From assembly GCA_028692255.1 (NCBI GenBank), contig JAQUXS010000005.1, positions 1 to 64,000 on the forward strand: 64,000 nucleotides of DNA. Reading direction: 5' to 3'. Under the pieces are notes generated by a model. That model was not told the origin of the DNA. It worked only from the letters and a program-made list of their open reading frames with translations, and searched no databases. Positions 40,297 through 48,672 of this stretch are shown here, piece after piece; within the stretch, counting starts at the first letter, position 1; each line of letters begins with the position of its first letter. Made by a program: the position numbers and the translations under genes. Origin of the DNA: Clostridium sp. GTDB lineage: Bacteria > Bacillota > Clostridia > Clostridiales > Clostridiaceae.

Positions 40297-41514
40297 TCAC
40301 TTTTTAAGAAAATAATGTATATCCTCTTTAAGAAGCTTTCTGCCTTCATTATAGAGTTTCTCTGCACTTACAAGTAATACTTTCCCATACCCTATTTGTG
40401 CTTCCTTCATATATCCATTGTCTATCATATGTTTTTTCAATGGTTCAACATCTAGAATAGGATTTGTATTTAAATCTCTTACATAAAAAGTACATTTGTC
40501 TTCATATCTATCATCGCTATTTTTTATTGTGCCTTTAAAAGTTTTAAAATATCTATACGGAACTTTAAAACTTTGCTCTATATGGTGAATATATGTACAG
40601 GCATGAAAATCTGCTCCAAAGAATAGAATCTTTCCATTATTTTTTTGCAACATTTCAAATACTGACTTGTTACCAAATGAATCTTTATCTATATGTAAAT
40701 ATTTTTCTTTATCCCTGCCAAATACAGCACATGAAAATATAGGTTGAATAGTTCTAACTACATCTGGCATATTTCTAAAATACTCAGTTAATATTCCTAC
40801 TGTAGATTTTGACTGATTAACATCAAAAACTTCATTATTGCAAAAGCTATAAGTAAATGTTGGCATTATTATAGTGCCTGATTCACCTACACATTCTTTT
40901 AATATATCCACTAAACATTTTAAAAGTTTAGTTCTGTTTTTTAATACTAGTTTACCAAATACAGCAATGTCAGAATGTACAAAAATTGTATCACCTTTTT
41001 CAATGCCAATATTTTTTAATTTATTTACAAAATCATTATAATACAAGTATTTATCTTCTGCTACAAATAATGGATTTAACATTTCACTTGAATATAAAAC
41101 TTGAACTAAGCCTGTTCCTTTAAATATGCACTCTTGATTTTGTCTATACATTTCTGTATATATTTCTACAAATTTTGTAGACTCAATTTTTTTAGTTACC
41201 TTTCCCTTAATTCTAATTTCATCACCAATATAATATGGCTTTATAAATTTTGAATCCTGCTTTATACAAATTGAACTTCCACCTGGAAGGTACTCACCAT
41301 AAAATTTGGATAAAAAGCCTTCAAGTAAAAATCCAAAACCTATTTCATTTTTATATCTTGTTCCAGAAGCAAAATTGCTGTTAGTATGAATAGGGCTAGA
41401 ATCCCCAACAAGTTTAGAAAAAGATTCGTGCATTTCTTTACTTACCACAACTGTAAATTCTGCCTCTTCTCCTATTTCTATTTCATCAAAAGCTTTTGGC
41501 TCGTTTCTAAACAT
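40297..41514 (-). CDS. Fusion of MaoC-like hot-dog domain with AAC(3)-family N-acyltransferase
   Basis: N-term LVGDSSPIHTNSNFASGTRYKNEIGFGFLLEG (MaoC GDxxPxH); C-term GDTIFVHSDIAVFG..LKECVGESGTIIMPTFTYSF..HIEQSFKVPYRYFK (AAC(3)). Confidence 0.85.
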   Translation of the reverse strand: MFRNEPKAFDEIEIGEEAEFTVVVSKEMHESFSKLVGDSSPIHTNSNFASGTRYKNEIGFGFLLEGFLSKFYGEYLPGGSSICIKQDSKFIKPYYIGDEIRIKGKVTKKIESTKFVEIYTEMYRQNQECIFKGTGLVQVLYSSEMLNPLFVAEDKYLYYNDFVNKLKNIGIEKGDTIFVHSDIAVFGKLVLKNRTKLLKCLVDILKECVGESGTIIMPTFTYSFCNNEVFDVNQSKSTVGILTEYFRNMPDVVRTIQPIFSCAVFGRDKEKYLHIDKDSFGNKSVFEMLQKNNGKILFFGADFHACTYIHHIEQSFKVPYRYFKTFKGTIKNSDDRYEDKCTFYVRDLNTNPILDVEPLKKHMIDNGYMKEAQIGYGKVLLVSAEKLYNEGRKLLKEDIHYFLKK

Positions 41515-41515
41515 T

Positions 41516-41740
41516 CTATCCCCTCTTTTTTAGCACAATGTCATTAAGCTGTTTAAAGTTTTGTATTTTTTCCACTTCTTCCATTGTAAATTTAATTTTA
41601 AGTTTATCTTCAATTTCAGAGATAAGTAAAAGATGATTAAAAGAATCCCAAACATCATTATTATCTCTTGATGTTTCATTATTAATATCATTTATATTAG
41701 CACCTGTAACTGTTGAAAATATTTGCTTTAATTCTTCCAT
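41516..41740 (-). CDS. Acyl carrier protein
   Basis: 74 aa, DVWDSFNHLLLISEIEDKLKIKFTMEEVEKIQNFKQL with phosphopantetheine-type DS motif. Confidence 0.88.
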   Translation of the reverse strand: MEELKQIFSTVTGANINDINNETSRDNNDVWDSFNHLLLISEIEDKLKIKFTMEEVEKIQNFKQLNDIVLKKRG

Positions 41741-41754
41741 TGTTCTAGTACCCC

Positions 41755-43467
41755 CTACAATTTATATATCCAATGTTGTATTTTATCTTTTTCTTCTAAA
41801 AACTCAAAACCATAGTCTTTATAAATATCACTGCTCGGTATGTTTCTATCATTTTTTATAAAGTCTCCTACAATTTCTTTTATATTTAGATTTTTAGCCT
41901 TTTTTACTATATAATCTATCAAATTATACTCTACTCTTCTACCAATAATTCTACAACTCATAAAAAATCCTTGTATATTCAATCTATTTTTTTCTATATT
42001 TATTATCATAACTGCTGTAAGTCCATTATCTCCAAATTTATCAAAAACCCTTGCTGAAATAATTTTGTATTCACTGTTATCCATTAAATATTCAATTGTT
42101 TCATCCGAATATCTCTTTCCTGTCATGTTAAACTGATTTGTTTTTTGCGTAAGCTGCGAAATTCTTGCAATATTAAATCTATCATTTTCATTTATTTCAA
42201 TTTTCATGTTAAGATTTTTAATATATTCTTCTATATTAACACTATTTTCCTTCTCTGCATCTCTCTTTTTCTGCTCAGAGTATATCTTATGCTTATTTTT
42301 ATCTTCATCTGTAATCTCTAATATATTAAAATCATCTAATTTCATAACAGTATTGAGGTATAATGCCGGATCCTCTGGTAATTCTATTACTTTAACTTCT
42401 GGTAATTCCCCTTTAACCATTTCTCTATTTAATTTATCGTCATCCATAAATACAATGCTGTCTAATCCTATATTAAGTTTTTCTGAAATTGTTTTTAAGT
42501 TTGATACTTTGTCATTCCAATTTATTTCCATACATGCAAAATTATCTTCTCTTAAAACCATATAAGGATGTTCCCTAATAACTTTCATTGCTTCATCTTT
42601 ATTATTTTTACTATTTATGGCTAAAAGAATCCCCCTCTTATTAAGAGTTAAAAGGTACTGCTGAAGCTGCCAAAAAGGTTTACCTTCATTTGTTGTCCCA
42701 AGTTTTATTCCTTCTATACCAACTTCTCCAACTATGCCACCCCATAGTGTATTATCTAAATCTAAAACTAAACATTTCTTTAAAATAGAACACATAGGTT
42801 TAACATATCCCATATACTCTCTGCACAGATTAGGAACATAATCAAGTTTAAGTCTCAAATCTCCAATGTAATACATTTTTTCATCATGAATATTGCTCTT
42901 TCCATATCTTGCGCAGAATCCTTCGTAATTAAAAATAAATACTTGCCTATCTTCTTTGTATTTATTTTCTAATTTCTCATTTAATCTATAAGTACTCTCT
43001 ACAATACCATTATTTTGTTTGTTTTCTAAAATGCCCATAGGTGAATATAATGGTATTTCAAAATTATGTACTAATATTTTAGCTTTTGCATTTGATTTTA
43101 ATATATGTATTAGATTTTCTAATTCATTTAATTTTTCAGAAATAAAGTCATATCTTTCACTTTCACTAACATTATAAAATCCAAGATAATTTTTGCCAAA
43201 TACATTTTTAATATCTATAAATAATATTATTAATTCAGGCTTAAACTTATATAATTTTCCATTGGTATTAATAATTTCTTGAGCGTATTGATTGTAAGCA
43301 CCTTCATAAAATTCACAATTAATCCCCTCATCAGAACACTGAACAGTTAAAACTTCTTTAAATGTTCTCGAAGTAAAACTAGAAAGGAAAGCTATACGTA
43401 TTTTTTTAGAACCATTTTTATTTAAATTTCTGTATTTATTAATATATTCACTAATACTTCTTTTCAT
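41755..43467 (-). CDS. FkbH-like HAD-IIIC family protein (start at MKRSISEY)
   Basis: KCLVLDLDNTLWGGIVGEVGIEGIKLGTTNEGKPFWQLQQYLLTLNKRGILLAINSKNNKDEA; GNAT-like C-terminal half; GGAGGGG upstream. Confidence 0.9.
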   Translation of the reverse strand: MKRSISEYINKYRNLNKNGSKKIRIAFLSSFTSRTFKEVLTVQCSDEGINCEFYEGAYNQYAQEIINTNGKLYKFKPELIILFIDIKNVFGKNYLGFYNVSESERYDFISEKLNELENLIHILKSNAKAKILVHNFEIPLYSPMGILENKQNNGIVESTYRLNEKLENKYKEDRQVFIFNYEGFCARYGKSNIHDEKMYYIGDLRLKLDYVPNLCREYMGYVKPMCSILKKCLVLDLDNTLWGGIVGEVGIEGIKLGTTNEGKPFWQLQQYLLTLNKRGILLAINSKNNKDEAMKVIREHPYMVLREDNFACMEINWNDKVSNLKTISEKLNIGLDSIVFMDDDKLNREMVKGELPEVKVIELPEDPALYLNTVMKLDDFNILEITDEDKNKHKIYSEQKKRDAEKENSVNIEEYIKNLNMKIEINENDRFNIARISQLTQKTNQFNMTGKRYSDETIEYLMDNSEYKIISARVFDKFGDNGLTAVMIINIEKNRLNIQGFFMSCRIIGRRVEYNLIDYIVKKAKNLNIKEIVGDFIKNDRNIPSSDIYKDYGFEFLEEKDKIQHWIYKL

Positions 43468-43503
43468 AAATTTGTGCCCCTCCAAGTTTTAATTACTAAT
43501 TAA

Positions 43504-43530
43504 TTATCGTCAAAACTGAAATAAACTTAG
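43504..43530 (-). promoter_or_regulatory. Candidate sigma-28-like promoter for the FkbH/ACP operon, overlapping the terminator stem
   Basis: Minus strand -10 GACGATAA, -35 CTAA at 15 nt (or TAAG at 14 nt). Confidence 0.4.
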
Positions 43531-43547
43531 AGTTTTCTCTAAGTTTA
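43523..43547 (-). terminator. Stem-loop terminator downstream of pseB
   Basis: aaacttagag-tttt-ctctaagttt. Confidence 0.8.
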
Positions 43548-43564
43548 AAAATCATAAAATAATT

Positions 43565-44584
43565 TTAAATCAAATTTTGTTTTCTAATTAGATTTCTTAA
43601 TTCCTCTTTGTCTAGAGTTACTTGATCCTTTGAAGTATAACTTCTTATTTTAATTTGTTTATTATTTGAATATAACTTTTCATATTTATTCCTATCAAAG
43701 CTTACTGGTGTTACAGCAAACATATTGTCTAAATCATAAGCATATTGTGATTCTTCTTCTGTCATTAATTCTTCGTACATCTTTTCTCCTGCTCTTAAGC
43801 CTATAATTTTAAGTTTAATCTTTACCATGTCAATGTGATATTTACTGCAAGTTTCTTCAATTACAACTTGTGCAAGATCTTCAAGTAATATAACTGGCAT
43901 TTTCAAAACAAATACCTCTCCGCCTCTAGCTTTCTCTGCTGCTATAAGCGTTAAATTTACAGCCTCATCTAATGTCATCATAAATCTTGTCATTTTTCCA
44001 TCAGTTATTGTAACTACTCCATCATTTATAATTTGATTTTTAAAGAAAGGAATTACAGATCCTCTTGAACCCATGACATTTCCAAATCTCACTGCAACAA
44101 ATTTAGTTTTTATTGACCCTTTGCTGTAATTTGCTGTTTGAACAAGTTTCTCTGCTAAAAGTTTAGTAGCACCATATGAATTTATAGGATTTATAGCCTT
44201 ATCTGAACTTGTAAAAAGTACGCACTCAACTTCATTATAAGTTGCTGCTTTAATTACATTTTCCATTCCAATAACATTGGTTTTAATAGCTTCTGATGGG
44301 TTGTATTCACAAGATGGGACGTGTTTCATAGCTGCTAAATTAAAAACAATGTCTATGCCATTCATAGCCCTCTCAACACGATCATAATCCCTTACATCAC
44401 CAATTAAAAATCTAAGCCTACTTTTATCACCTATTGAATTCTGCATTAAAAACTGCTTATATTCATCTCTGCTTAAAATTCTTATTACCTTTGGATTTCT
44501 TTTTAAAAGTTCTCTAACCATTTTGGATCCTATTGTGCCCGTCCCACCAATTATAAGTATCTTTTTATTCTCATAGTAATTCAT
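43565..44584 (-). CDS. pseB: UDP-GlcNAc 4,6-dehydratase-type SDR (PseB/CapD-like)
   Basis: ILIIGGTGTIGSKMVRELL; FNLAAMKHVPSCEYNPSEAIKTNVIGMENVI; SSDKAINPINSYGATKLLAEKL. Confidence 0.85.
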   Translation of the reverse strand: MNYYENKKILIIGGTGTIGSKMVRELLKRNPKVIRILSRDEYKQFLMQNSIGDKSRLRFLIGDVRDYDRVERAMNGIDIVFNLAAMKHVPSCEYNPSEAIKTNVIGMENVIKAATYNEVECVLFTSSDKAINPINSYGATKLLAEKLVQTANYSKGSIKTKFVAVRFGNVMGSRGSVIPFFKNQIINDGVVTITDGKMTRFMMTLDEAVNLTLIAAEKARGGEVFVLKMPVILLEDLAQVVIEETCSKYHIDMVKIKLKIIGLRAGEKMYEELMTEEESQYAYDLDNMFAVTPVSFDRNKYEKLYSNNKQIKIRSYTSKDQVTLDKEELRNLIRKQNLI

Positions 44585-44600
44585 ATCTCACACTTCCACA

Positions 44601-45833
44601 TTAGTTTTTAAAAATTTTATCTAAATCCATTTCTATAGTTCCACTTATTCTGGCTCCAACACTGGAATTTATAAATTTTATTTGAGGATTTTGTGCAATT
44701 TTCTTTTCAATCCAATTTTTAAAATACAACCATCCCTCTGTTGTATTTAAAAGACTCCCATCTACACCTTTAACTTTTTGAAAAATACCTTCAGAATCAA
44801 TCATATAATTTCCATGGACATAATCATCGCAGTGAGATTTATTGTTAATATAAGCCAAATCTTGTCCTAAAAATATTATAGCATTTGCTTTTCCATTTAT
44901 TGCTATACTAAGAGCTGCTGTAGCTACAGACTTACCCGTTTCTATTATCATACTTTTTCTATGATTTTCAGAATTATAAAATATAAATTTAGGTCCATTA
45001 TATTTTGTCACAGTTAAATTTGAAGCAGTACTTAAAAAGCATAGAGGTATATCTAAATTTTCATAACCTTTAATTTGATTGTAAACAATTTCCTGAGGAT
45101 CAATTATTGTTATAATGTCTGGCTTTATACCAGCCTTCATTAGTGTTCCAAGCGCACTTCCAACAGCAAAAATTATTACTTTTTCTCTTATTTTTTTAAG
45201 CTTATCTATTTTTAAACCTAAAGACGGTCCTGCTGCTGCTATAACAACCTTCTTGTCCTTAACACTATAAACTTTGAAGAATTCTTCAATTGTGTGGCAA
45301 GAAACTTTGCTATTTAATATAAAATTTTCTTTTGCTATTTTTCCATGTCTTTCTATTTCAATAATTCCTATTTCAAATCTATTAATAGCTTCTTTAAATT
45401 TTATATGCTCTTCTTTTAGAACTCTAACAGATGGTTTAAAAATAATAAATTCATCACTACTATTTATTTTTAACGATAAGTTTTTCATAGTTTTCTCACT
45501 GTAACTATGAAAGAATTTAACTCTTTTATCCTTTAATATTTCATTAAGGACTCCATATTTTTTAGAAACTTCTACTATTTCATCATCTATGTCAAATAAA
45601 TCTACAGTGCTTTTTTTATCTATTAATTTAAGAAGTTCAACTATATGATATCCTAAACCTGCACCATAGATTACAATATGTCTTTTATTCTTTATACTAT
45701 CTTCTCTATATTTTGCAAAATTACATGCTTCTTTTAAAGGATGATACATACTGTGAAGTAATATTCCATTTACAGCTATAGAATAAACGCTATCTCTTGT
45801 GTTTAATAACTGAATATCTCTATTTACCATCAC
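44601..45833 (-). CDS. maf: Motility accessory factor-like (Maf; MptE-like/DUF115) glycosyltransferase
   Basis: VVIAAAGPSLGLKIDKLKKIREKVIIFAVGSALGTLMKAGIKPDIITIIDPQ; FLGQDLAY. Confidence 0.85.
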   Translation of the reverse strand: MMVNRDIQLLNTRDSVYSIAVNGILLHSMYHPLKEACNFAKYREDSIKNKRHIVIYGAGLGYHIVELLKLIDKKSTVDLFDIDDEIVEVSKKYGVLNEILKDKRVKFFHSYSEKTMKNLSLKINSSDEFIIFKPSVRVLKEEHIKFKEAINRFEIGIIEIERHGKIAKENFILNSKVSCHTIEEFFKVYSVKDKKVVIAAAGPSLGLKIDKLKKIREKVIIFAVGSALGTLMKAGIKPDIITIIDPQEIVYNQIKGYENLDIPLCFLSTASNLTVTKYNGPKFIFYNSENHRKSMIIETGKSVATAALSIAINGKANAIIFLGQDLAYINNKSHCDDYVHGNYMIDSEGIFQKVKGVDGSLLNTTEGWLYFKNWIEKKIAQNPQIKFINSSVGARISGTIEMDLDKIFKN

Positions 45834-46170
45834 TAGTCACCTCGCTAGTTATGTTCTGAATTTTTGAATTCCAAGTATCAATCATAGGTATTAATTCATA
45901 TTCAAACAAATCATCTGTTAATATGTAATTTTGCATTTTAATAGCTTTTATCACATTTATTAAAATAGTATTCAATTTGTTATAATCTATATTTAAAGCT
46001 TCCTCTAAGTTATTAGCTTTAATACTTGATAATATACCTAATAATCTTTGTGTAACATATGGCACTTTTAATGCAGCTGAATTGTCATGCCCTGACTGAA
46101 ATAGGAATATTATATTGTATAATTCTATTTTTAATTCTTCTATTGAAACTTTTATATTTATTTCATTCAT
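45820..46170 (-). CDS. Small helical hypothetical protein, overlaps maf start
   Basis: 116-aa ORF, in-series and overlapping the next gene. Confidence 0.65.
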   Translation of the reverse strand: MNEINIKVSIEELKIELYNIIFLFQSGHDNSAALKVPYVTQRLLGILSSIKANNLEEALNIDYNKLNTILINVIKAIKMQNYILTDDLFEYELIPMIDTWNSKIQNITSEVTSDGK

Positions 46171-46216
46171 ATTTTACCTCAAAATAATATCTTTTTAGTG
46201 TTGTTTTAGTATAAAA

Positions 46217-46939
46217 TTACTTATCACAGTGACATACAGCTACAATAGTATCTAACAATATAGGTTTTTCTAAAAGTTGAGGGATAACATTTTCATTCAA
46301 AATACCTATAGAATTTTCATAAAGACACATCTTTATATCATCAACAACAAGACCTGCTTGATGTATTACCTTCCATAATGTATAAGGAGTAAAACAATAT
46401 CTATGATCTGAATCAACCATTTCAGTGCCAAAATTTATAACGTTACTCATATTAATAAGTCCAAAAACATTTGGTACAGTAATAATAATTTTATCTATAC
46501 TAGATTTATAATTAGTAACTATTTTTTTTAAAAACTTAACTGGATCATCAATATGCTCCAACATTTCTGAAATTAAAAGATAATCCCATTTTTCATTTAT
46601 AATTTCACTAATATTAGGATTAGTAATATCTGAAAGTATAACATTACTGAAATTTTTCTCTTTTAAAAAATTTACTGCTTCAGCATTTATATCTATCCCA
46701 AGACATTTTTCACATACTCTTGTAAGTTGTTTGTGTAGATAAAAACCACTTTCTAATTTTTGATTTATTATTTCAAGATAATCTGTACATCCAAGATGTA
46801 ATACTTTTTTATTATCAACAATATCAAATATCACATTAGGTCTTAATCTAATTTTACGTATAGGTTCAAATTTAAGTTCAGCTGTTATATTACCCGTTCC
46901 ATTGATACAATCACTTAATGCTTCAATATTCTTAATCAC
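46217..46939 (-). CDS. Class I SAM-dependent methyltransferase
   Basis: VLHLGCTDYLEIINQKLESG; LLISEMLEHIDDPVKFLKKI. Confidence 0.82.
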   Translation of the reverse strand: MIKNIEALSDCINGTGNITAELKFEPIRKIRLRPNVIFDIVDNKKVLHLGCTDYLEIINQKLESGFYLHKQLTRVCEKCLGIDINAEAVNFLKEKNFSNVILSDITNPNISEIINEKWDYLLISEMLEHIDDPVKFLKKIVTNYKSSIDKIIITVPNVFGLINMSNVINFGTEMVDSDHRYCFTPYTLWKVIHQAGLVVDDIKMCLYENSIGILNENVIPQLLEKPILLDTIVAVCHCDK

Positions 46940-48593
46940 TAAGATTCACCTCTTTTTTATTAACATCATATGCACTTACAATACTGTATAGGCAATCTTC
47001 TAATATTAATGCAATCTTTTCAAAACTGTATTCTGATATTGTTTTTATCCCAGCATCTGAAAGCTCATGTCTTACATTTGGATTGTTTAATAAATATATT
47101 ATTGCTGCAGATAAAGATTCTATATCCCCTTGATCTGATAGCAAAATATTTTCTCCTGGTTTAGCATATTCTTTTATACCTCCACAATCCATAGCAATCA
47201 CTGGCACACCTGAAGCCATTGCCTCAAATGGTGGTAATGGAAATGATTCATATAATGACGTTGACAAAAATATATCTGAATTCCTATATAAATCTGCCAA
47301 TTCTTCTTGAGATGCCATGACAATTAAGTTAATTGGGAAACTACATTCTTTAATAGTCGGCCTAGTTTGACATGCCCAGTTTACTGTAAAACGTGCACCA
47401 TAATCATAAGCTTTTTGTAATGCCTTTATTGCATAATTAAATCCCTTAAAACTTAAAGAAGGATTACCAACTAGCAAAATTTTATTTCCGTCAACTTTGT
47501 CTTTCAATGGATAATAAAAGCTTGTATCTATTCCATTTGGAAGTACATGTGCTTTTCTTCCATACTTATTTTTTAGAATATTAGTTACAAGTTTCGATAC
47601 ACCTAACATATATACAGGTCTACGATATATATTCCTTAAACCCCTAATTAAATTGCTTTCACTTTCTAATAATTTTCCATAGTCGCCATATAAGCCCTCA
47701 TACCCTTGCTCCCATAAAACTACTGGTATGTTGACATTAGTAAGTTCTGAAAGCTGTGACATCCACCCAACCACTATGATATCAACATTCTTAATGTATT
47801 CAGAAATACTTCTATCTAATGGTACAATGACTTGACCTGCTATATCTTTATTTGCATCTAAATCTGACCATTCTGGTATTACTGAGCCAGCATCATTAGA
47901 CTTTAAGTATACATATACCTTATGCCCTCTTTTGGATAATTGCCTAATATGTTCAAGTAATGTTTTCATCCCCCCAGTTAAACCTCTATGAGGTAAAACA
48001 TATGCTATATTAAGCTTATTGCTTCTTTCCCAATTCTTTTTTATAGAAATTTTATCTGAATCTAGTAGCTTAAAATTTTTATACAAATAAAAGCTATAAA
48101 ATTGCCAACTTCCCTCTGATGTTTCAGTTAAATAATAGCTAAAATCAAAATTTGAGAACGCTATTGGATGATACTCTCTAATTTTAGACTCTGTACCATC
48201 ATTTTTAACTTTATCATAAGGATACAATGGTGTCATAGCTATAATTGATTTATTAGTTTTAATTAAAAGTTTCTTTATAATTTCACATGTTTGTTCAATT
48301 GTGATGTTTTCAAAAAGATCACAAATAAATATCACATCATATTTATTTATATTCTCATCAAATATCTTATCAAAACTATAAATTTGATTATAAATATCTT
48401 TTGGTAAATCATCGTCATTATTTAGATTAATCCTATCCAATATACAATCATTGTGTTGTAGCCCCAATACATCTTTTAGTAAAGCTCCATATTTCCTTTT
48501 AGCTGCACTTATCTCTAAAATAGATTTAGGCTTTTCGCGAGCTACAAATTCCTCAATTTTAGGAGAAAGTTCAAAAAAATTTTCACTAATAAT
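46932..48593 (-). CDS. GT4 glycosyltransferase with N-terminal methyltransferase-like region; true start uncertain (no ATG/GTG; TTG at 48467 or ATT at 48593)
   Basis: AYVLPHRGLTGGMKTLLEHIRQLSKRGHKVYVYLK; YESFPLPPFEAMASGVPVIAMDCGGIKEYA; upstream open frame IISENFFELSPKIEEFVAREKPKSILEISAAKRKYGALLKDV. Confidence 0.78.
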   Translation of the reverse strand: MISENFFELSPKIEEFVAREKPKSILEISAAKRKYGALLKDVLGLQHNDCILDRINLNNDDDLPKDIYNQIYSFDKIFDENINKYDVIFICDLFENITIEQTCEIIKKLLIKTNKSIIAMTPLYPYDKVKNDGTESKIREYHPIAFSNFDFSYYLTETSEGSWQFYSFYLYKNFKLLDSDKISIKKNWERSNKLNIAYVLPHRGLTGGMKTLLEHIRQLSKRGHKVYVYLKSNDAGSVIPEWSDLDANKDIAGQVIVPLDRSISEYIKNVDIIVVGWMSQLSELTNVNIPVVLWEQGYEGLYGDYGKLLESESNLIRGLRNIYRRPVYMLGVSKLVTNILKNKYGRKAHVLPNGIDTSFYYPLKDKVDGNKILLVGNPSLSFKGFNYAIKALQKAYDYGARFTVNWACQTRPTIKECSFPINLIVMASQEELADLYRNSDIFLSTSLYESFPLPPFEAMASGVPVIAMDCGGIKEYAKPGENILLSDQGDIESLSAAIIYLLNNPNVRHELSDAGIKTISEYSFEKIALILEDCLYSIVSAYDVNKKEVNLSD

Positions 48594-48672
48594 TTTAAAA
48601 ACATCCCTTCATTATAATATTTGTAATTTCATCTATATTAATTAATACTATTTAAATATCACGATAGATTTT

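Noticed and set aside
40297-41514. AAC(3) domain as an antibiotic-resistance gene
   Set aside because: Fusion with MaoC-like domain and ACP/FkbH/pse context point to glycan biosynthesis
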